Origin: Armadillidium nasatum
Lineage: Eukaryota > Arthropoda > Malacostraca > Isopoda > Armadillidiidae
Direction of reading: 5' to 3'
NCBI GenBank assembly: GCA_009176605.1
Contig: SEYY01006257.1
Span: 12,501 to 32,500 of the forward strand
Length of the DNA: 20,000 nucleotides
Shown: piece by piece, positions 1 to 13,960 of the stretch
Position numbering within the stretch: position 1 is the stretch's first letter
Layout: each line of letters starts with the position of its first letter
Translations under genes and position numbers: made by a program
The notes under the pieces: generated by a model
Databases searched by the model: none
What the model was told of the DNA's origin: nothing
The model's input: only the letters and a program-made list of their open reading frames with translations

Positions 1-187
<187 letters not shown>

Positions 188-299
188 GGTTGGAGTCGTA
201 CTGGAATATTATTATTTTAAAATATTAATATTTCCTAGAAAATATTTTGTATCCTTATTTGTAAATGAAAATAAAGAGGTTCGATGTCAAAGCCGATTA

Positions 300-598
300 A
301 TTTCAAAATGATGGGACCCGGATTCGGCAATTTAAAAATGAAGAAGCTGCATGTAGGGACCAGGGTATTGTAATTTAAAAATGATGGAGCTAGAGGGGCC
401 GGGGTACGGTAATTTAAAATTGATGGAGCTGGAGAGGCCGGGGTACGGTAATTTAAAATTGATGGAACTGGAGAGGCCTGGGTACGGTAATTTAAAATTG
501 ATGGAGCTGGAGAGACCGGGGTACAGTAATTTAAAAATGGAGCTCGAGGGGCCGTATTACGGTAATTTAAAAATGATGGAGCCGGAGGGGCTTTTTTA
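300..598 (+). repeat. 39-bp minisatellite inside a GGAGCC-type dispersed repeat
   Basis: Four to five tandem copies of a 39-bp unit (GATGGAGCTGGAGAGGCCGG core followed by GGTACGGTAATTTAAAATT) run from about 383 to 560. More degenerate copies reach back to about 300. The period is a multiple of three, so one frame stays open by chance. The core 'GTAATTTAAAATGATGGAGC' recurs at about 4560 and 9910, so the array is an expansion within a dispersed family. Confidence 0.9.
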
Positions 599-631
599 GT
601 GTCTCATGAAGAGGAACTGTTGGTACTTCTC
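591..631 (+). repeat. Dispersed repeat copy A (TTTTTAGTGTCTC ... GAGGAACTGTTGGTAC)
   Basis: About 40 bp here match 3583-3627 with only a few substitutions, sharing TTTTTAGTGTCTC and then AGAGGAACTGTTGGTAC and TCTC. It sits between the 39-bp and the 85-bp minisatellites. The element it belongs to is not recognised. Confidence 0.8.
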
Positions 632-635
632 ATGG

Positions 636-2520
636 GTAAAATAACGAGTGAGGATGTCACTGGATAAGGTCACTGGATGTCACGTCACACCTCATCAATA
701 CTTCCTGACCTCCTTCATAAGTAAAATAACGAGTGAGGATGTCACTGGATAAGATCACTGGATGTCACGTCACACCTCATCAATACTTCCTGACCTCCTT
801 CATAAGTAAAATAACGAGTGAGGATGTCACTGGATAAGGTCACTGGATGTCACGTCACACCTCATCAATACTTCCTGACCTCCTTCATAAGTAAAATAAC
901 GAGTGAGGATGTCACTGGATGTCACGTCACACCTCATCAATACTTCCTGACCTCCTTCATAAGTAAAATAACGAGTGAGGATGTCACTGGATAAGATCAC
1001 TGGATGTCACGTCACACCTCATCAATACTTCCTGACCTCCTTCATAAGTAAAATAACGAGTGAGGATGTCACTGGATGTCACGTCACACCTCATCAATAC
1101 TTCCTGACCTCCTTCATAAGTAAAATAACGAGTGAGGATGTCACTGGATAAGATCACTGGATGTCACGTCACACCTCATCAATACTTCCTGACCTCCTTC
1201 ATAAGTAAAATAACGAGTGAGGATGTCACTGGATGTCACGTCACACCTCATCAATACTTCCTGACCTCCTTCATAAGTAAAATAACGAGTGAGGATGTCA
1301 CTGGATGTCACGTCACACCTCATCAATACTTCCTGACCTCCTTCATAAGTAAAATAACGAGTGAGGATGTCACTGGATAAGATCACTGGATGTCACGTCA
1401 CACCTCATCAATACTTCCTGACCTCCTTCATAAGTAAAATAACGAGTGAGGATGTCACTGGATAAGATCACTGGATGTCACGTCACACCTCATCAATACT
1501 TCCTGACCTCCTTCATAAGTAAAATAACGAGTGAGGATGTCACTGGATGTCACGTCACACCTCATCAATACTTCCTGACCTCCTTCATAAGTAAAATAAC
1601 GAGTGAGGTCACTGGATAAGATCACTGGATGTCACGTCACACCTCATCAATACTTCCTGACCTCCTTCATAAGTAAAATAACGAGTGAGGATGTCACTGG
1701 ATAAGATCACTGGATGTCACGTCACACCTCATCAATACTTCCTTACCTCCTTCATAAGTAAAATAACGAGTGAGGATGTCACTGGATAAGGTCACTGGAT
1801 GTCACGTCACACCTCATCAATACTTCCTGACCTCCTTCATAAGTAAAATAACGAGTGAGGATGTCACTGGATGTCACGTCACACCTCATCAATACTTCCT
1901 GACCTCCTTCATAAGTAAAATAACGAGTGAGGATGTCACTGGATGTCACGTCACACCTCATCAATACTTCCTGACCTCCTTCATAAGTAAAATAACGAGT
2001 GAGGTCACTGGATAAGATCACTGGATGTCACGTCACACCTCATCAATACTTCCTGACCTCCTTCATAAGTAAAATAACGAGTGAGGATGTCACTGGATAA
2101 GATCACTGGATGTCACGTCACACCTCATCAATACTTCCTGACCTCCTTCATAAGTAAAATAACGAGTGAGGATGTCACTGGATGTCACGTCACACCTCAT
2201 CAATACTTCCTGACCTCCTTCATAAGTAAAATAACGAGTGAGGATGTCACTGGATAAGATCACTGGATGTCACGTCACACCTCATCAATACTTCCTGACC
2301 TCCTTCATAAGTAAAATAACGAGTGAGGATGTCACTGGATAAGATCACTGGATGTCACGTCACACCTCATCAATACTTCCTGACCTCCTTCATAAGTAAA
2401 ATAACGAGTGAGGATGTCACTGGATAAGGTCACTGGATGTCACGTCACACCTCATCAATACTTCCTGACCTCCTCCATAAGTAAAATAACGAGTGAGGAT
2501 GTCACTGGATAAGATCACTG
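636..2520 (+). repeat. 85/72-bp minisatellite, about 24 units
   Basis: GTAAAATAACGAGTGAGG occurs 24 times between about 636 and 2500. The full unit is 85 bp. A short form of 72 bp lacks a 13-bp internal duplication (AAGATCACTGGAT or AAGGTCACTGGAT), and a rarer 82-bp form has lost ATG after GAGTGAGG. Units are otherwise nearly identical, pointing to recent amplification or homogenisation. Each unit contains GATGTCACGTCACACC, which on the minus strand reads TGACGTGAC. Runs of 72-bp units are open on both strands because 72 is divisible by three; I see no reason to call them coding. Confidence 0.97.
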
Positions 2521-3315
<795 letters not shown>

Positions 3316-3370
3316 ACTTAGATTAAACTATTAAAGTTGTTTTTTTGCTATAAATTTTTTTGTTCCCAAC

Positions 3371-3765
<395 letters not shown>

Positions 3766-4385
3766 GCTTGAAAATATTGATAAAGGGAGAGTGTTTCAGA
3801 CTTTACCAGTAGAGAAGATGCAAAACTGAGCATTGCGGTTAAAGTCTGTGGTCAGAGTTGGACAGAGAAAGGACGAGATGGGAAGAATGACGTGTCACAC
3901 GAGATGCCATGAAAGGAGGAGTTATGCTACTGCAGTGTACGGAGAAGCAGTGTCCATTGTTCGGAGGAGCAATGTCCATTGTAATAGTGATAATATAAGT
4001 ATAAGAAGAGTGATTTAACAGTACGGTCAGAAAATTACTGATAGTATAAGAGATTTGACAAGACGAAAAGCCCTAGACTCAACTTTTTCAAGGAGCGAAT
4101 CTCGGATATATGATGCATACTTTATTTAAGGGAGAACAACTCAGAGACGGTAACTGAAGTGGTGAGAGGAAGTTCTGAAGGCATCACTGAAGACAAACTC
4201 TTAGAGCGTCTGTGGAGAGTACAAGAGATTATGTGGTGAGCGTAAGAATGGAAAGCAGACGAAGTGACAGAAAGATCATTGATGAAAGAGAGAACCCTGA
4301 GAAACACCACTATTTATACATTTAATGGATTATCTCTTAAATAAATAATCTAAGTGTGTAAATTCATAACATGATCTCAAAATCA
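3766..4385. other. No gene recognised
   Basis: Mixed-composition sequence with short open frames on both strands (about 60 codons) that show no recognisable domain, low-complexity bias or conserved motif. No tandem structure seen. Confidence 0.5.
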
Positions 4386-4640
4386 GGGGTTTCTAAGCTG
4401 TGGAATCGCAAGGTTGTTTTCGATGGAAACTTATTCGGATTAGTAGATAATGTTTTTGGGTGGAGCCGGGGCAAAAATACTTTTTTTTCGGGTGGAGCGG
4501 GAGCCGGAGTAGAAATGTTTTTTTCTTTCGTCTGAATATGGAAGAAAGTAGGAACCTATAATTCTAAAATGATGAAGCCGGAGACAATGTCGGAGCTGGC
4601 AGAAAAAATTTAACTGTTCCTCATCCCTGTTGTTGAATCT
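4386..4640 (+). repeat. GGAGCC-type dispersed repeat, copy 2; hAT-like start
   Basis: CAGGGGTTTCTAAGCTGTGG at 4386 resembles the CAGGGGTTTCTNAA-type termini of some hAT elements. It is followed by GGTGGAGCC, GGGAGCCGGAGTAG, ATTCTAAAATGATGAAGCCGG and GAGCTGGCAGAAAAAATTTAAC. The later blocks recur in the same order at 9790-9970 (ATTTTAAAATGATTTAGAC, GAGCAGGAAAAAAAATTAAC) and in part at 300-600. No transposase is present. Assignment to hAT is inference from the terminus only. Confidence 0.45.
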
Positions 4641-4744
4641 GTCATCTTACTTCTTAATTCAACGCGCTCAGTTTTATATGTACTCGAGTAGTAAAATGTA
4701 GAACACACTTCCTTTATCTATTTTTCCCATCTTCCTTTCACTTG

Positions 4745-5698
<954 letters not shown>

Positions 5699-5722
5699 AA
5701 TAATAATAATAATAATAATAAT
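5699..5722. repeat. (AAT)n microsatellite, short
   Basis: Eight-unit AAT run. Confidence 0.9.
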
Positions 5723-5772
5723 ATATAGATTTAAAAAATGTAATATTAAATTTTTTGAGAAATAATTATCAG

Positions 5773-5855
<83 letters not shown>

Positions 5856-5862
5856 CATTTAT

Positions 5863-5912
<50 letters not shown>
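5773..5912. repeat. (ATT)n followed by (AAT)n, inverted arrangement
   Basis: About 83 bp of ATT repeat (5773-5855) is separated by roughly 10 bp from about 47 bp of AAT repeat (5866-5912). AAT is the reverse complement of ATT, so the two arms can pair as a long hairpin in either strand. Confidence 0.95.
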
Positions 5913-5913
<1 letters not shown>

Positions 5914-5967
5914 TAATATAATTTTAAAAATTAATAGATATTAAATAATAATTAGATAAAAAATAAA

Positions 5968-5970
<3 letters not shown>

Positions 5971-6019
<49 letters not shown>

Positions 6020-6041
6020 AAAAATAATAATAATAATTAAT

Positions 6042-6071
<30 letters not shown>
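5971..6071. repeat. poly(A) then poly(T) inverted arrangement
   Basis: A run of about 47 A (5971-6017) is followed after a short AAT-rich spacer by 28 T (6044-6071), again self-complementary. A further A run of about 24 lies at 6126-6149. Confidence 0.95.
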
Positions 6072-6076
<5 letters not shown>

Positions 6077-6203
6077 TATTTTTATTATAAGTTATAAAAA
6101 TAAAATTTATTTTCTTCCTTCGTTGAAAAAAAAAAAAAAAAAAAAAAAACCTGTTTTTTCCCAATTGGTCAAAATTTACTCACGTCTTTACCAAATTCAC
6201 AAC

Positions 6204-6309
6204 AACAATAATAATAATAATAATAATAATAATTAATAATAATTTAATTTAAAAATAATAAATATTAAAGTTTTAGTAAAATTATTAGATTAAGAGTAAT
6301 AACAATAGC

Positions 6310-6360
<51 letters not shown>

Positions 6361-6426
6361 GTAATTGAAATTAATTAGAATCCATAACGATAAATTATAA
6401 GTATATAAAAATAATAATAATAGGAA

Positions 6427-6468
<42 letters not shown>

Positions 6469-6478
6469 TAATAATAAT
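6204..6478. repeat. Cluster of (AAT)n microsatellites
   Basis: AAT arrays at about 6204-6240, 6309-6358 and 6430-6478, separated by A/T-rich spacers with no coding features. Confidence 0.95.
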
Positions 6479-6641
6479 ATTTATGAACTTCTATATTCGG
6501 CTTTTGTTTTAATAAATTGTAAAATTTTCCTTCCACTAATCTAAATATTACTTTCTGTTCTAAGTTAATTTTCTTTAAAATAATTCTGGAAAATAATTTA
6601 CAAATAAAATAAAATGAATGATTTTATTTTTTTGCCAACGC

Positions 6642-6671
6642 GTTTCGTCCAAAAACTTGGGACATCATCAG
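6642..6671 (-). ncRNA. Hammerhead-ribozyme-like motif of a Penelope-like element
   Basis: On the minus strand the sequence reads CTGATGA (6671-6665), one extra T, GTCC, a 9-nt loop, GGAC, then GAAAC (6646-6642). CUGAUGA ... stem II ... GAAAC is the conserved core of hammerhead ribozymes, and GTCC/GGAC pair perfectly as stem II. Penelope-like retroelements are known to carry hammerhead motifs in their terminal repeats, and this one lies about 100 bp 3' of a Penelope-type endonuclease remnant on the same strand. The extra T between CUGAUGA and stem II, and the lack of a clear stem III with cleavage site, suggest a decayed or minimal form. Confidence 0.55.
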
Positions 6672-6773
6672 AGCTTGATATTTATAGTAGTGAATGAATT
6701 TACATAAACAAATTACAATAAAATAAATTAACATTATAATAATTTTGATAAATTATTTCAAATAATATTAAGT

Positions 6774-7186
6774 TTAATTAAGGGACATGATATTGAATTT
6801 TATGTTAATGTCGAGTCTGTAGCTTTCAATGTAAAAAGCCTCTGCAATTTTTAATTTTTGAACTTCATCCAAAGTTTTACAAGACTTTGAAATGAGTTTA
6901 TATATTTCAAAGAGTTCCTTTTTTCGAGTTCTACATTGAAATACTCATACATCTTGTTTGGTTTAAAACTTTGTTGATAAGCTCTGTTCGACAATCTGTT
7001 AGTTGTGTATCCAATATAAATCGACTTACATTCAGAGTCAGGGCATTGGAATTGGTACACAACGTGATGACTATCAGACTGGGTACCTTGTTGAAAAATA
7101 AGATGAGAATTATTTTGATTTCTGGTATCATCTGAATCTGGTACTCTGATTATTTTGATGGTTTGATGTGGTTTCTTACTTTTTTT
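6774..7186 (-). pseudogene. Penelope-like element GIY-YIG endonuclease remnant
   Basis: Minus-strand reading gives RVPDSDDTRNQ, then HHVVYQFQCPDSECKSIYIG and YTTNRLSNR. This is the VVYxxxC ... YIG(Y/E)T ... LxxR pattern of the GIY-YIG nuclease domain fused C-terminally to reverse transcriptase in Penelope-like elements. The original frame then runs into FNVELEKRN and stops at 6851. A shift at the T6 run (6919-6924) restores the downstream family-like stretch LFEIYKLISKSCKTLDEVQ, then KLKIAEAFYIESY, ending at a stop at 6774-6776. The upstream frame is closed by a stop near 7187, so only the 3' end of the element is present. Non-functional; class confidence is good, lineage not assignable. Confidence 0.75.
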
Positions 7187-7335
7187 TCTTCCTAATCAAA
7201 ATCATTTGGGCTTAAGGTTTTAAAAGTAAAATGTTATTTTACAGGTTTTGGAAGTTTTTTTGTTATTTTTATTGAGTTTAGTAATTTTTCCGATATTGAA
7301 ATTTTCAGTTAAAGATAAGCGCTGCTTCCAGTTAA

Positions 7336-7336
<1 letters not shown>

Positions 7337-7407
<71 letters not shown>
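7337..7407. repeat. (AAT)n microsatellite
   Basis: Pure AAT array of about 70 bp. The poly-Ile frame across it is an artefact. Confidence 0.97.
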
Positions 7408-7618
7408 GGATTTCCAGTTAAAGCATAAATAGTAAGCTCTATATAGAAGAACTTCGACAATAGATGTGCTTTGTAGACACCAAATAAATAGAAGTCACAC
7501 ACCGCAAAAATTGTCCTAACGAATCGTTGGGACAAGTGGTTAAAAATGTCACAACCAATTTTATCAGTTATTTTCTTATTAGAAAATAAATCGGTGAAGC
7601 AACTTTCTATGATTTACG

Positions 7619-7753
7619 TAAGGGGACCCACCCCCCATATACCCATATGTAATATCCTAAATTAAATAAAAAAATTTTCTTTGCTGACCCCCTCAAAGCT
7701 TATGTGGTCCCCCGGGGGTCCGTGAAGACCCCGGTTGAGAAAGGCTCGTGTAA
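7619..7753 (-). mobile_element. Decayed hAT-type terminal region
   Basis: The right part contains GTCCCCCGGGGGTCCGTGAA, then GACCCCGGTTGAGAAAGG. Read on the minus strand this is CCTTTCTCAACCGGGGTC, the TTCTCAACCNGGGGTC pattern typical of the termini of Charlie-like hAT transposons. The palindrome CCCCCGGGGG forms a hairpin. No transposase or matching opposite terminus is visible, so this is a fragment or a decayed short element. Confidence 0.5.
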
Positions 7754-8011
7754 CTCTTTATTAGTGGGTTTAACGTGTATGACAGTTAATATGCATTCGT
7801 TGTTTAGGATGTTTTTATATTTATTATTATTTTTATTATTTTTTTGTTTTTATATTTCAAAGGAAATTTGAAGCAAAATAATTCTTGAAATCTTTTAAAG
7901 AATAAAGTATTGTTGTTATTACTTTTAAATACAGATAAAGTGTTATCAAACATTCTAAAATGAGATGTAGGGTTAAATATGTTCTTTTCCCAAAGAAAAA
8001 AGGAAAATAAT

Positions 8012-8284
8012 AGCCAAGTAGTGAATACGTTATTGGTAAAATTAATGAATGTAAGGCCATGTAGTGAGCCCATTATAGTAAAAATTAGTGAAAGTAGGGC
8101 CAAGTAGTGAATCCATTAAAGTTAAAATTAGTGAAAGTAGGGCCAAGTAGTGAACCCATTATAGTTAAAATTAGTGAGAGTAGGGCCAAGTAGTGAACCC
8201 ATTATAGTTAAAATTAGTGAGAGTAGGGCCAAGTAGTGAACCCATTATAGGTAAAATTAGTGAGAGTAGGACCAAGTAGTGAAG
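8012..8284 (+). repeat. 43-bp minisatellite, about 6 copies
   Basis: Tandem units containing GCCAAGTAGTGAACCCATTA followed by TAGTTAAAATTAGTGAGAG. The first copy (8012-8055) is the most diverged and the inner copies are almost identical. No coding or regulatory role is suggested by the sequence. Confidence 0.95.
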
Positions 8285-8530
8285 CGATTGCAACTTTATC
8301 TGTAGTTATAGATTTATTTCCTCATAAATTGAAAAGGTGTTTAAGCGGAGCAGATATTATAATAATTATGTTTTCACATGTTATGATAAAAGTTGGATGG
8401 GAAAGATTATTAGAATGATTGAAGTTTGTAAATTAATTATTTACTAACATTTCGGTCATAAAAAATCTATCTCAAACTGTGAAGATATCCTAAGCTTACG
8501 GGCGTAACTCGTTATTACAGAAATATAATC
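8285..8530. other. AT-rich spacer, nothing recognised
   Basis: No tandem structure, coding signal or transposon terminus seen between the 43-bp minisatellite and the AAT cluster. Confidence 0.5.
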
Positions 8531-8629
8531 ATAATAAATAAATAAAAATAAAATAATAATAATGATAGTAAATGTAAACAATAATAAAAATAATAATAGT
8601 AATAATAATAAAGGAAATAGTAATAGTAA

Positions 8630-8676
<47 letters not shown>

Positions 8677-8692
8677 TAATAATAATAAACGC

Positions 8693-8739
<47 letters not shown>

Positions 8740-8843
8740 TAAACGTAATAATAATTAAAATAATAGTAATAAAAATGATAACAAAATGAAGATAAAAAAA
8801 TAAAAATAATAATGAAAAAATATAATAATAATAATAATAATAA

Positions 8844-8891
<48 letters not shown>
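8531..8891. repeat. Compound (AAT)n-rich region
   Basis: Several AAT arrays (notably 8632-8672, 8692-8734, 8824-8890) separated by variant AAT/AGT/AAC triplets. The long Leu/Ile/Tyr and Asn open frames across it (up to 174 codons) arise because the period is three. Confidence 0.97.
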
Positions 8892-8892
<1 letters not shown>

Positions 8893-9061
8893 CTGTTGAT
8901 GATATTAGAAATTGATTTAATATAAAGAAGCAACAAAAGTTTGAAGACAAAATTCCATTTGTTTGTTTGTTATTTTTCATTATTATTTTTATGATCTTTT
9001 TTTAAATGTCTTTTTAATGAATTTTAAAGAGACGGAAAAATCTTTGCATAAATTTAAATTC

Positions 9062-9245
9062 AATTTTGGTACACGTTTTTAGAGGTTTTCAAATCACACT
9101 TACTTGAGTAACTTTAAGGGAATTTTGGAACACGTTTTCATGGGGTTTAAATCATAGGTACTTGGGTCAATTTAAAGGAATTTTGGTACACGTTTTCAAG
9201 GGATTTCAAGTCATTGGTACTGTGGTCAATTTAAGGGAATTTTGG
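9062..9245 (+). repeat. About 59-bp degenerate tandem repeat, 3 copies
   Basis: AATTTTGGTACACGTTTTNA ... TACTTGNGTNAATTTAAGGG recurs at about 9062, 9121 and 9180, with the start of a fourth copy at 9238. Divergence between copies is higher than in the other minisatellites, suggesting an older array. Confidence 0.9.
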
Positions 9246-9657
9246 TTACAAGTTGAATCTTAAAAATGGATCAAGACATGCTAACACCAATGATTGGATG
9301 ATTATATTGCATATGAATTGCAGCTCTGAAACCGCATGATGAAATAACCGAGTGACGACAAGTTATAAGATAAATTTTAGTGATGCCATCTGTTACAAAT
9401 GATATTCAACCAAAGAAATTAGAAGTAGCTGTCTACGTGAGTGGCATCAAACACCCCTTTCTTGAATGGGGCTCTGCCTGTGACTGCTGTGAGTGGTGGT
9501 GATAACAAAAAAAAAAAAAGGCATTAAAAGTGTAATGTTCTAATGCAGATAATATTAACAAAATATTATTTTAAAAAAGTTGAAAACAAATTGGAGAAGA
9601 AATTTGATTCATTAATGGCAGCCGCTTTTATAAATTCACTTCACAAATTTGGGAAAT
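9246..9657. other. No gene recognised
   Basis: Moderately complex sequence including an A12 run near 9509. No domain, tandem repeat or transposon terminus could be identified. Confidence 0.4.
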
Positions 9658-9970
9658 GGAGCCGGAGCCTCAAGGTTTTGGGTGTAAAATTGAGCCGGAG
9701 CCTCGAGGTTTTGGGTGTAAAATTAAGCCGGAGCCTCGAGGTTTTGGGTGTAAAATTAAGCCGGAGCCTCGAGGTTTTGGGTTTAAAATTGAGCCGGAGT
9801 AAATTCTTTTTGGGTGGATTCGGAATGAAATAAAATTTATTATTACATAAAAGGCGTTCAAAGCTGGAACCGGAGACGGAGCTGTGTTAGAGCCGGAGTC
9901 AGTCGGGTAATTTTAAAATGATTTAGACTGAGTTGGAGCAGGAAAAAAAATTAACAGCTCCGCAACTCTG
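9658..9970 (+). repeat. GGAGCC-type dispersed repeat, copy 3, with 33-bp minisatellite
   Basis: GAGCCGGAG (or AAGCCGGAG) recurs at 9659, 9692, 9725, 9758 and 9791, an exact 33-bp period (unit GCCGGAGCCTCGAGGTTTTG + GGTGTAAAATTAA). The following part (ATTTTAAAATGATTTAGAC, GAGCAGGAAAAAAAATTAAC) matches the tail of the copy at 4386-4640. A different internal motif of the same family was therefore amplified here than at 381-560. Confidence 0.85.
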
Positions 9971-10447
9971 TTACAATTCCAAATTTTTCACTTCATTTTT
10001 CGTGATTTTAATTTTGAGAGAGAAAATTGTTAAATTGCTTTCGATGCCAACCTTTAAAAAAAATAAAAAATAAAAAATAAATAAATAAATAAAAATAAAA
10101 ATATTACAATTGAACAATGAAAGTATCTGAAGAAGCGTTTGAAAACAGTCACACAAGATAGAAATAAAAGCTAATCCTACGAGGTACCGAAGATCAAAAA
10201 ATAAGAAAAGTAATTCTACCATAATTGATGCAATAAATTTTCACCTGGCATCAAACCGCGACGATAAGCAAGAGAGTGAAGATTGAAGACAAAGTATAAT
10301 GCCGAGATGAAGAGAAGACAAATGTTTAATTAATTTTTATCCTAATGAAAAGTGGAAATCCCAACCGATACCAATCATCTTGAATAGTGGAAAATAAATG
10401 AATAAAAATATCCTATAGATATAAAATGAATTTCTCAGAGCTAATTT
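9971..10447. other. AT-rich spacer, no gene recognised
   Basis: Contains a (AAAT)n-like patch at about 10051-10100. No conserved coding signal seen on either strand. Confidence 0.5.
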
Positions 10448-10850
10448 GCTCTCCTAGCAGTGTTTAGATGTGTAACTTACTGAGCACTTTTGCAGCTGGC
10501 TCTCCGAGTAGTGTTTGGTTGTTCAACTTACTGAGCGCATTTGAAACCTGCTTTCCTAGCAGTGTTTAGTTGTTCAATTGGTGAGTGCTTTTGTAACATG
10601 CGCTCCCAGTAGGGTTTAGTTGTGCAACTTGAGCGCTTTTGAAACCTGCTGTCCCAGTAGTGTTTAGTTGTGCAATTCACTAAGCACTTGTAATCTGCTC
10701 TCCCAGCAGTGTTTAGTTGTGCAACTTAAATGAGCGCTTTTGAAACCTTCTCTTCCAGTAGTGTTTAGTTGTGCAATTCACTAAGCACTTTTGTAACCTG
10801 CTCTCCTAGCAGTGTTTAGTTGTACAACATGCTAAACACTTTTGTAACCT
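10448..10850 (+). repeat. About 50-bp minisatellite, 8 copies
   Basis: Eight tandem units of 48-52 bp share GCTCTCCTAGCAGTGTTTAG, then TTGTGCAACTTACTGAGCGC and TTTTGTAACCT. Units differ by small indels and substitutions (GAGTGCTT, TAAGCACTT), so no reading frame is preserved. Confidence 0.95.
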
Positions 10851-11279
10851 TTTTTTCCTATATAGCAAAGTTTGTTCTATCATACGACTAAAAAAAACGA
10901 TGAAAAGGAAATTAAAAATACACCAAAAAAGTTATCCTTAAAAATGTAACTTGCCTTTAAGAGGTTAAATTTTTAAATGTAAGTTTTATGTGGAGTATGT
11001 GTAACGTCTGAGGGAGGGAGATGATGTCTTTTGTTGGGATGATTGTTGGTTTGTTTCCTTTTGCCGGTGTTGTTGGTGTTACGTCTTTGAAAAACTGCAA
11101 ATTCTTCTCTGGCTTTTATATTTCTTTAATCACCTAAAAACGGAATTTAATTAAGGTACGTTTTTCAAGTGGTAAAAAATCATTTTTTTTTATTTTATTT
11201 TATTTTAAGCTTTTAATATTTTATATTTTTTAATTAGTATTTATTTAAATTTTTAATTTATTTTATTTTTATTATAAAT
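10851..11279. other. AT-rich spacer
   Basis: No gene seen. Short TATTTTATTTTATTTTA run near 11190, otherwise unremarkable. Confidence 0.5.
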
Positions 11280-11464
<185 letters not shown>

Positions 11465-11465
11465 T

Positions 11466-11473
11466 GTATATAT
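11466..11473 (+). repeat. Left 8-bp target-site duplication (GTATATAT)
   Basis: GTATATAT lies directly before TAGTGATGG and is repeated at 13069-13076 directly after CCATCACTA. An 8-bp duplication is the hAT length. The initial G makes a chance AT-array match less trivial, though the motif is still simple. Confidence 0.6.
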
Positions 11474-11567
11474 TAGTGATGGATCGGATGTCATATTTTC
11501 CAATTTGCGGATGCGGATGCGGATGCGGATGTTGAATTTTGGAGAAGTGCGGATGCGGATGCGGATG

Positions 11568-11572
<5 letters not shown>

Positions 11573-11649
<77 letters not shown>
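11573..11649. repeat. (AT)n microsatellite at the 3' side of the LINE relic
   Basis: Pure AT array directly abutting the 3' end (in minus-strand orientation) of the reverse-transcriptase relic, where a retrotransposon tail would be expected. Confidence 0.97.
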
Positions 11650-11651
<2 letters not shown>

Positions 11652-11654
11652 CAC

Positions 11655-12830
<1,176 letters not shown>

Positions 12831-12841
12831 ATCGGATGTTC

Positions 12842-13056
12842 ATATTTTCTAATTTGCGGATGCGGATGCGGATGTCGAATTTTGGAAAGTGCGGATACGG
12901 ATGCGGATGCGGATGTTGAATTTTTGAAGATGCGGATGCGGATGCGATTTTGAATTTCCGAAAGTGCGGATGCGGATGCGGATGCGGATGCGGATGTTTT
13001 GAAGATGCGGATGTGGGATGCGGATTTTTGCGGATGTTCCGCATCCGCGCATGCGG
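12842..13056. repeat. (GCGGAT)n subterminal hexamer block
   Basis: About 20 copies of GCGGAT and near variants in short clusters, spaced by phrases such as GTTGAATTTTTGAAGAT. Near the right terminus the orientation flips (GCGGATGTTCCGCATCCGC), giving a hairpin. The His-Pro and Ser-Ala open frames on the minus strand are artefacts of the hexamer. Confidence 0.95.
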
Positions 13057-13068
13057 ATGCCATCACTA

Positions 13069-13076
13069 GTATATAT
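13069..13076 (+). repeat. Right 8-bp target-site duplication (GTATATAT)
   Basis: Identical to 11466-11473; see the left copy. Confidence 0.6.
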
Positions 13077-13143
13077 ATGTTTTAGAGTGAAAATTATGGG
13101 TGAGGGGAGTCTGTTAAGTAACATATTGGAGATTTAATAAATC

Positions 13144-13462
<319 letters not shown>

Positions 13463-13509
<47 letters not shown>

Positions 13510-13511
13510 TA

Positions 13512-13585
<74 letters not shown>
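13463..13585. repeat. (AT)n microsatellite with TAAT/TTAT interruptions
   Basis: AT array interrupted at about 13501-13518 and 13556. It directly abuts the left terminus of the hAT element. Confidence 0.97.
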
Positions 13586-13589
<4 letters not shown>

Positions 13590-13602
13590 GGTGGACCGGA
13601 TA
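13586..13602 (+). repeat. Left terminal inverted repeat of hAT element
   Basis: TAGAGGTGGACCGGATA, the perfect reverse complement of 15320-15336. Confidence 0.9.
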
Positions 13603-13812
13603 GTAATTTTTTACTATCCGCGGATGCGGATGCGGTTGCGGATATTCAATTGCGGATATCCGCAGATGCGGATGCGGATGCGGATAGTTTAATTTTTTAG
13701 GAGTTTTTGCTATAGATTCTTGGAATTTTAAATATAATATCCAGAATCTATGTTACCAGGGTGTGGGACGGGGACCAACCTCTTTCCCCAACCTCCACCC
13801 ATTTGGAAAAAG

Positions 13813-13925
<113 letters not shown>

Positions 13926-13960
13926 CCAGTAATTCAGTATTACCTTCACACTTCACAGTT

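Noticed and set aside
1132..2021. Open frames on both strands in the 85/72-bp minisatellite
   Set aside because: Arise where consecutive 72-bp units keep phase; 85-bp and 82-bp units break or restrict them.
636..2520. CRISPR array
   Set aside because: The whole unit is repeated with no unique spacers, in a clearly eukaryotic context.
3833..4018. 61-codon plus-strand frame and the minus-strand frame at 4122-4310
   Set aside because: Non-ATG or weak starts, no recognisable motif, length expected by chance.
8456..8980. 174-codon Leu/Ile/Tyr-rich minus-strand frame resembling a membrane protein
   Set aside because: Product of AAT triplet arrays; hydrophobicity is an artefact of ATT/TTA/TAT codons.
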